A stretch of 64,000 nt of DNA, from the NCBI GenBank assembly GCA_902785065.1, contig CACZXH010000002.1:186001-250000 (forward strand). Reading direction: 5' to 3'. Position numbers and translations under genes: made by a program. The DNA is from an uncultured Bacteroidia bacterium (lineage in GTDB: Bacteria > Bacteroidota > Bacteroidia > Bacteroidales > UBA932). Each line of letters starts with the position of its first letter. Position 1 is the stretch's first letter. The notes beneath the pieces were generated by a model. The model did not search any database. It saw nothing but the letters and a program-made list of their open reading frames with translations, and was not told the origin of the DNA. Positions 7,953-17,013 of the stretch are shown here, in pieces.

Positions 7953-9405
7953 ACAGCATTATCTGGACTTGTTCCAGGTGGGGGAATCACAGCTCGACAC
8001 GCTCGTCGCCGAGGCTTTGCGGCACGGCGGCGACTACTGTGACCTCTACTTCGAGAACACGACCTACGGCAACCTGACCCTCCGGGACGGCATCGTGAAC
8101 GCCGCCGGACGGCATATCGACTACGGCGTGGGCATCCGCGTCCTGTGCGGCGAGAAGACGGGCTACGCCTATGCGGAAAGCACGGCGATGCCGGACATGC
8201 TCGCCTGCGCCCGGGCCGCGTCGGCCATCGCCGACGGGACCTCGGCCTTCTACGAGCATTCCGTCCGGGCCGAGGCGAACGGCTCGCGGCTGGTCGGGCG
8301 CCGGTTCCGCGGCGAGCCCAACCCCGCCGCCGACCGCTACCCCGTCGGAACCCACTGGCGCAGCACGGAAGCATCGGCCCTGATTCCCTTCCTGAAAAAG
8401 CTGGAGCAGACCGTCCAGGCCCGGGACAACCGGATCGTCAAGATTATCGCCATGCTCGCCTGGCAAGTTACGGACGTGCTGATGTACAACTCCCTGAAGG
8501 AGCTCAAATTCGAGACCCGGCCCATGGGCACCGTCTCCGTCACGGCCATCTTCCAGCAGGACGATAAAATCGAGAACAAATCCGTCTCCCGGAGTTTCCG
8601 CACCGGCGTGGAGATGCTTACCGACGGACTCCTGGAGGAAATGGCGGCCGAGGCCGTTCACGGCATTGACGAGCGTTTCGCCGCCCGGCGGCCCAAGGGC
8701 GGCCGGATGCCCGTGGTGATGGGCGCCGGCGCCTCCGGCATCCTCCTCCACGAGGCCATGGGACACGCCTTCGAGGCCGATTTCAACCGCAAGGGAACGT
8801 CCATTTTCTCCGACAAGATGGGGCAGCGGATTTGCGCCGAAGGGATCCAAATCATTGACGACGGCACCCTCAAAGGGAACCGCGGCTCCCTCAATTACGA
8901 CGACGAAGGAGTCCCCGCCCAGAAGACTTATATGGTCGAAGACGGCATCCTGACCTCCTACCTGCACGACCGTATCAGCGCCCGCCACTACGGCGTGTCC
9001 CCGACCGGGAACGGCCGGCGCGAGTCCTTCCGCTACGCCCCCATTCCCCGGATGCGTTCTACCTACATGGAAAGCGGAAACGCCGCTCCGGCGGACATCA
9101 TCGCTTCCGTCCCGAAAGGCATATATGTGGATCAGTTCTCCAACGGGCAGGTCAAGATCGGGGAAGGCGATTTCACCTTCTTCGTCAAGAGCGGCTTCCT
9201 CATTGAAAACGGCCGCCTGACCGCCCCTGTGAAGGATATCAATATCATCGGCAACGGTCCGGAAGCCCTACGGGACATCGTCGCCGTGGGCAATGACCTG
9301 GTCATCGACCCCGGCGCGTGGACCTGCGGGAAAGAGCAGAGCGTACCCGTTTCCTGCGGCATTCCGACGGTGCTTGTCAACAACCTGACCGTAGGAGGAG
9401 AATAA
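7939..9405 (+). CDS. tldD: Metalloprotease TldD
   Basis: Catalytic subunit of the TldD/TldE heterodimeric protease, about 488 residues. The zinc-binding HEAMGH (HExxxH, His271, Glu272, His276) is intact and followed by AFEAD, as in the family. TldD/TldE degrades unfolded peptides and in some bacteria trims modified peptides or antitoxins. The start at 7939 (MIHPKQHYLDLF) is chosen because the frame upstream is the shadow of the zeta-like gene and the conserved TldD N-terminus begins here; it gives a 14-base overlap with that gene. tldE follows after one base. Confidence 0.93.
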   Translation: MIHPKQHYLDLFQVGESQLDTLVAEALRHGGDYCDLYFENTTYGNLTLRDGIVNAAGRHIDYGVGIRVLCGEKTGYAYAESTAMPDMLACARAASAIADGTSAFYEHSVRAEANGSRLVGRRFRGEPNPAADRYPVGTHWRSTEASALIPFLKKLEQTVQARDNRIVKIIAMLAWQVTDVLMYNSLKELKFETRPMGTVSVTAIFQQDDKIENKSVSRSFRTGVEMLTDGLLEEMAAEAVHGIDERFAARRPKGGRMPVVMGAGASGILLHEAMGHAFEADFNRKGTSIFSDKMGQRICAEGIQIIDDGTLKGNRGSLNYDDEGVPAQKTYMVEDGILTSYLHDRISARHYGVSPTGNGRRESFRYAPIPRMRSTYMESGNAAPADIIASVPKGIYVDQFSNGQVKIGEGDFTFFVKSGFLIENGRLTAPVKDINIIGNGPEALRDIVAVGNDLVIDPGAWTCGKEQSVPVSCGIPTVLVNNLTVGGE

Positions 9406-9406
9406 G

Positions 9407-10753
9407 ATGCTGACAGACCAGGAAATCGCCCTGGCGAGGGCCTCGATGGAATTCGCGCTCGCCCACGGCGCGCAGAAAGCGCGCGTGACGCTCAACAAGA
9501 GCCTGATGGAGCTGTTCGGGATGCTGAACGGCGAACTGGACAAGGTCACCCACGCCCTGGACCGGAGCCTGCAGGTGGCTCTGTTCGTGGACGGCCGGTT
9601 CGGGAGCTTCTCCTCCAACCGGCTGGAAGAGGAGGGCCTGAAGGCCTTCCTCCTGGATGCGATCGAAACGGTCCGCACCCTGCAGCCGGATCCGGCCCGG
9701 GACCTTCCGGACCCTGACCGCATGGCGAGAGACGCGCAGACCGGCCGGGAACTGGGCCTGTATGACCCCGCCTACGAGGAGTTGACCTCAGACAAGAGAC
9801 GAGAACTCGCCCTTGGAACCGCAGTCTGGAACAGGAAAGCGGAACTCGAAAAGGGTTTCACCCTCATTTCCGAGGAAGGCGAGTATTCCGACAGTCTGTT
9901 CGACAGTGTCGTCATGGATTCGAACGGACTCTTCGCCCGGCATACGGAAACTTCCTTCGAGATCGGTTACGAAGTCACCGTGGAGGATTCTGACGGCAAC
10001 CGTTACGCCAGCTATTGGTGGGATGCGACGCCGCGGCTCAAGGACATACTCCCTTCCCTGAAAACCTGCAGTGAAACGGCCGTGCGGCGCGCCGCCGCCC
10101 AGATCGGGCCGATGGACCACCCCGGCGGGAAATGCAACATCGTCGTGGACAGCGAATGCGCCTCGAAGTTCCTGACACCGGTCCTGAACGCCCTCGGCGG
10201 CTATGCCGTCCAGCAGAAGAACTCCTTCCTCGTGGACAAGGCCGGCACGCAGGTGTTCCCGGAGCGGCTGACTATCCTGGACTGCCCCCGCAGCCCCGGC
10301 GAAACGGGTTCCCGCCTCTACGACAGCGAAGGCGTCGCCACGCAGGAGTTCCCGATCGTCGACAAGGGCGTCATCACCCGCTATTTCATCAACACGTACA
10401 TCGCCGGCAAGACCGGGATGACCCCGACCATCGAAGACGCCACACGACCGAAAGTGGTGCCTTTCGGCGGCTGCAAGACGCGGGACGACCTCCTGCGGAA
10501 GATGGGCAGCGGCATCTACATCACCGGCTTCAACGGGGGCAATTCGAACACCTCGACGGGCGATTTCTCCTACGGGATCGAAGGATTCGCCTTCGAGGAT
10601 GGCCGCATCACCCATCCGGTTCGCGAAATGCTGGTCACGGGCAATTTCATCGACCTGTGGAACCACCTCGTCGCCACGGCCGACGACGCCCGCTTGTGCA
10701 TGTCGAAATTAATCCCGACCTTAGCCTTCGAAAACATCGACTGCAACGCATGA
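9407..10753 (+). CDS. tldE: TldE/PmbA family protease partner subunit
   Basis: Protein of 448 residues homologous to TldD but without the HExxxH zinc site, as expected for the TldE/PmbA subunit that forms the heterodimer. Conserved C-terminal family features are the RYFINTYIAGKTG and FNGGNSNTSTGDFSYG regions. The ATG lies one base after the tldD stop, so the two are translationally coupled and probably made in equal amounts. The stop overlaps the next ATG (ATGA). Confidence 0.92.
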   Translation: MLTDQEIALARASMEFALAHGAQKARVTLNKSLMELFGMLNGELDKVTHALDRSLQVALFVDGRFGSFSSNRLEEEGLKAFLLDAIETVRTLQPDPARDLPDPDRMARDAQTGRELGLYDPAYEELTSDKRRELALGTAVWNRKAELEKGFTLISEEGEYSDSLFDSVVMDSNGLFARHTETSFEIGYEVTVEDSDGNRYASYWWDATPRLKDILPSLKTCSETAVRRAAAQIGPMDHPGGKCNIVVDSECASKFLTPVLNALGGYAVQQKNSFLVDKAGTQVFPERLTILDCPRSPGETGSRLYDSEGVATQEFPIVDKGVITRYFINTYIAGKTGMTPTIEDATRPKVVPFGGCKTRDDLLRKMGSGIYITGFNGGNSNTSTGDFSYGIEGFAFEDGRITHPVREMLVTGNFIDLWNHLVATADDARLCMSKLIPTLAFENIDCNA

Positions 10754-11787
10754 AGACGGCTATCGTCATACTCAACTGGAACACAAAGGGATACCTGCAG
10801 GCGTTCCTGCCCGGGCTGATCGCCTCCACGGAGGGAATGGACGCGGAAGTCATCGTCGCCGACAGCGCCTCGACGGACGGCTCCCTGGAAATGCTCTTCC
10901 ACGAGTTCCCCACGGTCCGGCAGATCCGGCTGGACAGGAACTATGGGTTCACCGGTGGCTATAACCGCGCCCTCGCGCAGGTGGAAGCCGATTATTTCGT
11001 CCTCATCAACTCCGACATAGAGGTTCCGGAAGACTGGCTGAAACCCCTTGTCGCCTGGATGGACACCCACCCCAAATGCGGCGCCTGCGGCCCCAAGCTG
11101 CTGTCCTGGCACGACCGGACCCGGTTCGAATACGCGGGCGCCGCAGGCGGCCTGCTGGACCGCTACGGCTACCCTTTCTGCCGGGGACGCGTCATGAAGA
11201 AGTTGGAGAAGGACGAGGGCCAGTATGATACCCCGGCCGATGTCTTCTGGGTCTCCGGCGCCTGCCTGATGGTCCGGAGCCGGCTCTGGAAGAAACTCGG
11301 CGGCCTGGACGACCGTTTCTTCGCCCACATGGAGGAAATCGACCTGTGCTGGCGGCTGCAGCTCGCCGGATACCGGGTTACCGTCGTTCCCGAATCCTAC
11401 GTCTACCACATCGGTGGCGGCACGCTTCCGAATGACTCCCCCGCCAAACTCCGCTTCAACTACCGGAACAATCTCCTGCTGCTGGAGAACAACCTCGCCA
11501 AGACCTTCCGGGCGCAGGGATACAGCGTGGAGGGCGCCCTGGGCAAGGCCCGGCGGCGCATACTCACGCGAATGCTCCTGGACGGCGCCGCGGCCGTCAG
11601 CTACCTGGTCACCAAGAAATGGGACGCCTACAAGGCCGTGGTCAAGGCCCATGCCGAGTACTGGAAACTGCGCCGCAAGCCGAACCCGGACGAAGTGGCC
11701 TCCCAGCAAAAAGAAGTCACCATCCACGGTTGGTATCCCAAGTGGATGGTGCCCCGGGCCCTTTCGGGCCGTAAAATCAATTTCTGA
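10750..11787 (+). CDS. Glycosyltransferase family 2 protein
   Basis: GT-A fold glycosyltransferase of 345 residues. The N-terminus MKTAIVILNWNTKGYL, the nucleotide-sugar region DSASTDGSL, the INSDIEVPEDW acidic motif and the later EEIDLCWRLQLAGY stretch are those of rhamnosyltransferase-like GT2 enzymes that build cell-surface polysaccharide. The C-terminal 80 residues are basic and probably membrane-associated. The start overlaps the tldE stop (ATGA). The reading frame stays open upstream inside tldE, but GT2 homology starts at this ATG. The acceptor cannot be predicted. Confidence 0.9.
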   Translation: MKTAIVILNWNTKGYLQAFLPGLIASTEGMDAEVIVADSASTDGSLEMLFHEFPTVRQIRLDRNYGFTGGYNRALAQVEADYFVLINSDIEVPEDWLKPLVAWMDTHPKCGACGPKLLSWHDRTRFEYAGAAGGLLDRYGYPFCRGRVMKKLEKDEGQYDTPADVFWVSGACLMVRSRLWKKLGGLDDRFFAHMEEIDLCWRLQLAGYRVTVVPESYVYHIGGGTLPNDSPAKLRFNYRNNLLLLENNLAKTFRAQGYSVEGALGKARRRILTRMLLDGAAAVSYLVTKKWDAYKAVVKAHAEYWKLRRKPNPDEVASQQKEVTIHGWYPKWMVPRALSGRKINF

Positions 11788-11790
11788 CGA

Positions 11791-12573
11791 CTATTTCGCC
11801 GGCCGCTTGTAGCCTTCCGCCGTGGCACGTTCGGCCATCCGGTGGATACGGGTTTCCGTATCCGGATGGGAGGAGAACAGTTTCTGGGCGGCCGAAGCCT
11901 GTGCGCCGGAGCCGCCGGCCACTTTCTGCAGCTTTTCGAAAGACATCGCCATGCCCCAAGGGTTCTTGCCCACGGCCTTGAGGAACTGGTAACCGTAGTC
12001 GTCCGCCTCGGTTTCCTGCTTCCGGGAGTACCGGGCGTTCAGGACAGCATTGCCGATGGCGCCCAGCTGGGAGTCCGTGAGGACCGCCGCCGTCTGGCTG
12101 GTGGAGGCGATTCCCTCGAGGGCCGCACTCGTCAGGAGCGAGTTGCGCATCTCCTTTTTCGTATGCTTCATCGCGACGTGGCCGATTTCGTGGCCGATTA
12201 CGCCCAGGAGCTCGTTGTCCGTCATCACGTCCATGATGCCGGTATAGACGCGCACGCTCCCATCGGCGCAAGCGAAGGCGTTCACCTGGTTCTCCTGATA
12301 CACCTTGAAGTTCAGCGGGACGCCGTCCACGGAATTCAGGCCCTTCGTCAGCGCGCGGAGACGCTTCGTGTAGGCGTTCGTCTCCGGCAGCACCTTGCTC
12401 TGCGCGTCAAGCTGGGTGATGTACTGGTGGACATAGGCCTGGACCTGTTCGTCGGACAGGGACATGGCCTGCGCGGCGATCATGCCTCCCTGGAGAAGAC
12501 GGGTCGCATCGAACGTTTCGGAGCAGGAGACGAGCATCAGCACGCCGGCTGCGAAGGCAAGAAGTCGTTTCAT
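11791..12573 (-). CDS. M48 family metallopeptidase, lipoprotein
   Basis: Zinc protease of 260 residues. A lipoprotein signal is present (lipobox LVSC, Cys17), so the protein is expected to be lipid-anchored in the periplasm. The active site is HEIGH (His128, Glu129, His132), with the downstream glutamate in the EADDYG region, as in BepA/LoiP-type M48 proteases that look after outer-membrane protein quality. It is a single gene convergent with the glycosyltransferase. A TATATTTG box at 12581-12588 ends 7 bases from the start codon, so the mRNA leader would be minimal. Confidence 0.92.
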   Translation of the reverse strand: MKRLLAFAAGVLMLVSCSETFDATRLLQGGMIAAQAMSLSDEQVQAYVHQYITQLDAQSKVLPETNAYTKRLRALTKGLNSVDGVPLNFKVYQENQVNAFACADGSVRVYTGIMDVMTDNELLGVIGHEIGHVAMKHTKKEMRNSLLTSAALEGIASTSQTAAVLTDSQLGAIGNAVLNARYSRKQETEADDYGYQFLKAVGKNPWGMAMSFEKLQKVAGGSGAQASAAQKLFSSHPDTETRIHRMAERATAEGYKRPAK

Positions 12574-12580
12574 GATACTG

Positions 12581-12588
12581 CAAATATA
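12581..12588 (-). promoter_or_regulatory. Bacteroidota -7 promoter box for the M48 protease
   Basis: TATATTTG on the minus strand, seven bases from the ATG at 12573; implies a nearly leaderless message. Confidence 0.55.
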
Positions 12589-12612
12589 AACAAATCTTTA
12601 CAAAAAAATCCA

Positions 12613-12639
12613 TGTCATTTCCAGCTTGTCGAGAAATCT
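12613..12639 (+). repeat. Dispersed palindromic repeat, degenerate copy next to the trkA promoter
   Basis: TGTCATTTCCAGCTTGTC followed by GAGAAATCT: the two ends match the repeat found at 25439, 50436 and 54219, with a changed centre. It finishes three bases before the trkA -7 box and so occupies the spacer/-33 region of that promoter. Confidence 0.6.
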
Positions 12640-12642
12640 GCG

Positions 12643-12650
12643 TATCTTTG
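12643..12650 (+). promoter_or_regulatory. Bacteroidota -7 promoter box for trkA
   Basis: TATCTTTG, 23 bases before the ATG at 12674. The upstream promoter region is taken up by a dispersed repeat. Confidence 0.65.
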
Positions 12651-12673
12651 TGTCTGACAAGAAGGACAGACGT

Positions 12674-14041
12674 ATGAAGATTATCATCGAAGGGGCCGGT
12701 CAGGTGGGCTCCCACCTGGCGAAGATGCTCAGCCACGAAGGCGGTGACATCACCGTCATCGACGACAACGAGGCGCGGCTCCAGCGGCTCAACGCCACGG
12801 CCGACGTGGTCACCATCCTCGGCGACCCCTCCTCCATCAAGGTCCTCCGGGAAGCCGGCTGCGCGAAGGCTGACCTGTTCATCGCGGTCAATCCCGCCAC
12901 CACCCAGACGGTGAACATCGTCAGCGCCCTGCTGGCGAAGCGCCTGGGCACCAAGCGGGTCATCGCCCGCATCGATGACGAAGCCTACCTGCTTCCCGAG
13001 AACAAACTGATTTTCAAGGATATGGGACTGGACATGCTCTTCTATCCCGAGAAAATCGCCAGCGACGAAATCATCGACCTCCTCAAGCATACGGCCTCCA
13101 CGGACTCCATGGACTTCGCCCGCGGGAAACTCCAGCTGGTGGTGTTCCGCCTGGACGACGACTCCCCCATCCTGGACATGAAGGTTGCCGAATTCGTGAC
13201 GGCAATGACCGCCGCCTCGTCAGAAGCCCAGCTCCGCATCATCGCCATCTCCCGCAAGGGCGAGACCATCATCCCGAAGTTCGACACCCCGTTCGTCTAT
13301 AACGACCATCTGTACATCATCGCCAAGCGGGAAGGCGTCCCGGCAATCCTGAAGTTCCTGGGCAAGGACAACATCGAGGTGAACAAAGTGATGATCCTCG
13401 GCGGCAGCGAGATCGGCGAGATGGTCGCGGCCCAGCTCCTCCGCCAGCAGCTGGACGCGGTGAAGATCATCGACATCGACAAGCAGCGCTGCCGGGAACT
13501 GACCGAGAAACTCGCCGGCGGCCTCCTGGTCGCAAACGGCGATGCCCGCAACTCGGATTTCCTCGTGGAGGAAGGCATCCGGGACTATGATGCCCTGGTG
13601 GCCGTCACCGGCAACGACGAGGCGAACATCCTCTCCTGCGTCGTCGCGAAGAAATTCGGCGTCTCCCGCACTGTGGCCCAGGTGGAGAACCTGGAATACC
13701 TGCGCCTGGCCGAGGACATGGGCGTGGACGCCGTCATCAACAAGAAACTCATTACGGCCGGCCGTATCTTCAAGTTCACCCTTTCCGACAAGGTCCGTTT
13801 CGTCCGCTACATGAGCGGGACGGACGCCGAGGTGCTGGAATACACGGTCGCCCCCCATGCCCGTATCACCCGGGCGCCCCTGAAGGATATCGATTTTCCG
13901 CGCAACGCCATCATCGGCGGCGTCATCCGGGGCAGCGACTCCTTCATCGCCGTGGGCGATACCCGGATCGAACCGTACGACCGCGTGGCGGTCTTCGCGC
14001 TGCCCGATACGGTCAAGGAAGTGGATAAATTCTTTAAGTAA
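12674..14041 (+). CDS. trkA: Trk-type potassium uptake regulatory protein TrkA
   Basis: Cytoplasmic NAD-binding regulator of the Trk/Ktr potassium channel, 455 residues, in the usual two-fold arrangement RCK_N-RCK_C-RCK_N-RCK_C. The first Rossmann motif is EGAGQVGSHLA at the N-terminus and the second is ILGGSEIGEMVA near residue 240. The start at 12674 is chosen because translation from the ATG 48 bases upstream would begin inside the dispersed repeat and ahead of the promoter box. No trkH membrane subunit is adjacent. The stop overlaps the next ATG by one base (TAATG). Confidence 0.93.
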   Translation: MKIIIEGAGQVGSHLAKMLSHEGGDITVIDDNEARLQRLNATADVVTILGDPSSIKVLREAGCAKADLFIAVNPATTQTVNIVSALLAKRLGTKRVIARIDDEAYLLPENKLIFKDMGLDMLFYPEKIASDEIIDLLKHTASTDSMDFARGKLQLVVFRLDDDSPILDMKVAEFVTAMTAASSEAQLRIIAISRKGETIIPKFDTPFVYNDHLYIIAKREGVPAILKFLGKDNIEVNKVMILGGSEIGEMVAAQLLRQQLDAVKIIDIDKQRCRELTEKLAGGLLVANGDARNSDFLVEEGIRDYDALVAVTGNDEANILSCVVAKKFGVSRTVAQVENLEYLRLAEDMGVDAVINKKLITAGRIFKFTLSDKVRFVRYMSGTDAEVLEYTVAPHARITRAPLKDIDFPRNAIIGGVIRGSDSFIAVGDTRIEPYDRVAVFALPDTVKEVDKFFK

Positions 14042-14781
14042 TGCGTAACATATTGATTATCACAGCGATGCTTGTCAGCCTCGAAGCGGGGGCCCAGGGC
14101 TATCGCAGCTACGACTGTTACCGGACCTCCGGCAAGGTCAAGATCGACGGGAAACTCAACGAGCCCGACTGGCAGGCGGCTCCCCTGTCCGATGCCTTCG
14201 TGGACATCCGCGGGGTGGATTTCCAGCCCGCACCCACCCAGGAGACGTATATGAAGATGCTCTGGGACGACGACTGCCTGTACATCGCCGGCATCATCGA
14301 GGAGGAGCAGGTCACGGCCTCCCTCACCGAGCGCGACGCCATCATCTACAAGGACAACGACTTCGAAGTCTTCCTCGACCCGGACGGAGACGGCAAGTTC
14401 TACTTCGAGTTCGAATGCAACGCCTTCGGCACGCTGATGGACCTGATCATGGACAAGCCATACAACGCCGGCGGCAACTTTTTCATGCCGTGGGACTGCA
14501 AGGATGTCCGGCTGAAGGTCCATGTGGACGGCAAGATCAACAACGCGAAGAAGACCGACAAGGGTTGGACCGTCGAATGGGCCATTCCGTTCGCGTCCCT
14601 TGCCATCGGCTTCGACAGCCCGACGAAGTTCAACCCCTGGCGGGTCAACTTCTCCCGTGTGGAGTGGCTGAAGAAGGACGGCCCCGAAGAAAACTGGGTC
14701 TGGAACCCTACCGGCGAGGTGAACATGCATATGCCGGACCGCTGGGGCTATGTGAAGTTCATTGACCAGCCTGTCCGATAA
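14041..14781 (+). CDS. Exported carbohydrate-binding family 9-like (CBM9/DOMON-fold) protein
   Basis: Protein of 246 residues with a signal peptide (cleavage near EAGAQG). The body is one beta-sandwich related to the CBM9-like domain: GKVKIDGKLNEPDW at its start, LWDDDCLYIAG, and the YKDNDFEVFLDPDGDG acidic motif in the middle. The family binds sugars, sometimes cytochrome-type ligands; here no catalytic domain is attached. Translation is coupled to trkA (TAATG), and serB follows after 2 bases, an odd mix of functions for one operon. Role unknown. Confidence 0.82.
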   Translation: MRNILIITAMLVSLEAGAQGYRSYDCYRTSGKVKIDGKLNEPDWQAAPLSDAFVDIRGVDFQPAPTQETYMKMLWDDDCLYIAGIIEEEQVTASLTERDAIIYKDNDFEVFLDPDGDGKFYFEFECNAFGTLMDLIMDKPYNAGGNFFMPWDCKDVRLKVHVDGKINNAKKTDKGWTVEWAIPFASLAIGFDSPTKFNPWRVNFSRVEWLKKDGPEENWVWNPTGEVNMHMPDRWGYVKFIDQPVR

Positions 14782-14783
14782 CT

Positions 14784-16013
14784 ATGGGATACGAACAGAT
14801 TCTCGTCCGCATAACCGGCAAGGACCGGATCGGACTCACCGCCGCTTTCATGGAGATTCTCGCCAAGTACGATGCCCAGATCCTGGACATCGGCCAGGCC
14901 GACATCCATTCCACCCTGTCGCTGGGCATCCTCATCCGCATGGACGAGCAGAACTCCGGCCAGGTCATGAAGGAACTCCTGTTCAAAACCACGGAACTGG
15001 GCGTGCAGATCGGCTTCGAGCCGGTCCCGGACGACGAGTATGAGGAATGGGCTTCCCGGCAGGGCCGGACACGCTATATCCTCACCGTCATCGGCCGGAG
15101 CCTCTCCGCTGCGCAGATCGAGGCGGCGGCCAAGATCGTGGCCGAGCAGGGGCTGGACATCGATTCCATCAAGCGCCTCACGGGCCGTCTGAGCATTGCC
15201 CACCCCGAACGGAACACCCGCTCCTGCATTGAGTTCTCCCTCCGCGGCGTGCCCAAGGACAAGCAGGCCATGCAGAAAAGCCTCATGCAACTGTCCACCG
15301 ATATGGGCATGGATTTCTCCCTCCAGCGGGACGACATGTACCGTCGGATGCGACGCCTTATCTGCTTCGACATGGACTCCACCCTCATCCAGACCGAATG
15401 CATCGACGAACTGGCTGAACGGAACGGCGTCGGCGCCGAGGTCCGGGCCATCACGGAATCCGCGATGCGCGGGGAAATCGATTTCAAGGAAAGCTTCACG
15501 CGGCGCGTCGCCCTGCTCAAAGGCCTGGATGTCAGCGTCATGCAGGATATCGCCGAGAAACTGCCCATCACCGAGGGCGCCGACCGCCTGATGTCGGTGC
15601 TCAAGACTTACGGCTACAAGATTGCCATTCTCAGCGGCGGTTTCACCTTCTTCGGTGAGTATCTCCGCCAGCGGTTCGGTGTGGACTATGTCTATGCCAA
15701 CGAACTCGAGATCGGCGAGGACGGCAAGCTCACCGGCCGCTATCTGGGCGAGATCGTGGACGGCCGCCGGAAGGCGGACCTGCTGAAACTCATTGCCCAG
15801 ACCGAGCGGGTGAACCTTGCGCAGACCATTGCCGTGGGCGACGGGGCAAACGACCTCCCGATGCTCGGCGAGGCCGGCCTCGGCATTGCTTTCCACGCAA
15901 AACCGCGCGTGGTCGCCAACGCCCGCCAGTCCATCAACACCATCGGCCTGGACGGCGTTCTCTATTTCCTGGGCTTCAAGGACAGCAACCTGGGCGAGCA
16001 GGGGAAGATGTAA
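14784..16013 (+). CDS. serB: Phosphoserine phosphatase SerB with N-terminal ACT domains
   Basis: HAD-superfamily phosphatase performing the last step of serine synthesis, 409 residues. Residues 1-180 hold two ACT-like regulatory domains (YEQILVRITGKDRIGLTAA and YILTVIGRSLSA). The catalytic half carries motif I FDMDSTLIQTE (Asp196 nucleophile, Asp198), motif II ILSGGF and motif IV VGDGANDLPML. The double-ACT arrangement is that of the long SerB class, where serine binding gives feedback control. It lies between the CBM9-like gene and the porin gene with almost no spacing. Confidence 0.95.
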   Translation: MGYEQILVRITGKDRIGLTAAFMEILAKYDAQILDIGQADIHSTLSLGILIRMDEQNSGQVMKELLFKTTELGVQIGFEPVPDDEYEEWASRQGRTRYILTVIGRSLSAAQIEAAAKIVAEQGLDIDSIKRLTGRLSIAHPERNTRSCIEFSLRGVPKDKQAMQKSLMQLSTDMGMDFSLQRDDMYRRMRRLICFDMDSTLIQTECIDELAERNGVGAEVRAITESAMRGEIDFKESFTRRVALLKGLDVSVMQDIAEKLPITEGADRLMSVLKTYGYKIAILSGGFTFFGEYLRQRFGVDYVYANELEIGEDGKLTGRYLGEIVDGRRKADLLKLIAQTERVNLAQTIAVGDGANDLPMLGEAGLGIAFHAKPRVVANARQSINTIGLDGVLYFLGFKDSNLGEQGKM

Positions 16014-16017
16014 CCCT

Positions 16018-17007
16018 ATGCGACCTAAACTTCTGGCAATCTTCCCTTTCCTGCTGGCCTCCACCCTCCTGCTGGCGCAGCAGACGCATGTGGACGAGGT
16101 GTCCGTCGATACCCGCGCCACGTTCCACCAGCAGACGACGGACGGCGTCTATGACTCTCATTTCCAGGGCGACTACCTGAACCTGCACATCAAGGGACAG
16201 CTCACGGACGCACTTACCTTCCGTGTCCGGCAGCGCCTGAACAAGAAAATCGACGAAAAGAACCCCTTCAATGCCACGGACTTCCTCTGGCTCAAATGGC
16301 AGGCCGCACCGAAATGGTCCTTCACAGCCGGCAAGCAGGCTATCCTGATCGGCGGCTACGAGATTGATTCGCCGCCCATCGACGTATATTACTACGGCGC
16401 TTTCAGCAGCCGGCTGTACCAGTACTACGCCTTCGGGGCGACGGCCACGTTCTCGCCGGCGCCCGGGCAGGATATCTCGGTCCAGTTCTGTCCCTCCCCC
16501 ATCTCGCCCGGCACCCAGGATGCCTACTCCTACAACCTGTACTGGAGCGGGCATATCGGGAAAATCTGGAAAACCACGTGGAGCTACAACTACGTGGAGG
16601 ACGAGCTGCACCGGAAAATGAACTGGTTCGTGCTGGGCAACAAGTTCTTCCTGGGAGACCTCGTCGTGGACATCGACTGCATCGACCGGGTCGCCTTCGG
16701 CCAGCCGCGGTTCTTCTCGGACTGGACCGTCATCGGCAAGGCCATCTGGACCGTCGGGAAATGGAACCTGTGCACGAAGGTGGGGTACGAACGGAATGCC
16801 GCGGAGAATGTCGCCCCAGACGGCATCTCGTACGACCTGGTCCTCCCGGCGGGCAACGACTACCTGTACGGCGGCGCCGGCGTGGAGTTCTTCCCGCTCG
16901 GAAACGACCTCCTGCGGCTCCACGCGGTGTATTTCCGCGACAACCACGACCGGGTGAACAACTTCGACATCGGCATCACCTGGCGGTTCAATATCTATAA
17001 GCGGTAA
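16018..17007 (+). CDS. Porin, OprO/OprP-like outer-membrane beta-barrel
   Basis: Protein of 329 residues with a signal peptide (MRPKLLAIFPFLLASTLLLAQ) and a body of alternating polar/aromatic strands ending in an aromatic-rich strand (FDIGITWRFNIYKR), as expected for a beta-barrel. The opening strands and the TAGKQAILIGGYE region resemble phosphate/pyrophosphate-selective porins, but selectivity cannot be predicted. The start at 16018 is the only ATG giving a signal peptide; it lies 4 bases after the serB stop. It converges on lpd. Confidence 0.75.
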   Translation: MRPKLLAIFPFLLASTLLLAQQTHVDEVSVDTRATFHQQTTDGVYDSHFQGDYLNLHIKGQLTDALTFRVRQRLNKKIDEKNPFNATDFLWLKWQAAPKWSFTAGKQAILIGGYEIDSPPIDVYYYGAFSSRLYQYYAFGATATFSPAPGQDISVQFCPSPISPGTQDAYSYNLYWSGHIGKIWKTTWSYNYVEDELHRKMNWFVLGNKFFLGDLVVDIDCIDRVAFGQPRFFSDWTVIGKAIWTVGKWNLCTKVGYERNAAENVAPDGISYDLVLPAGNDYLYGGAGVEFFPLGNDLLRLHAVYFRDNHDRVNNFDIGITWRFNIYKR

Positions 17008-17013
17008 GCCTGC

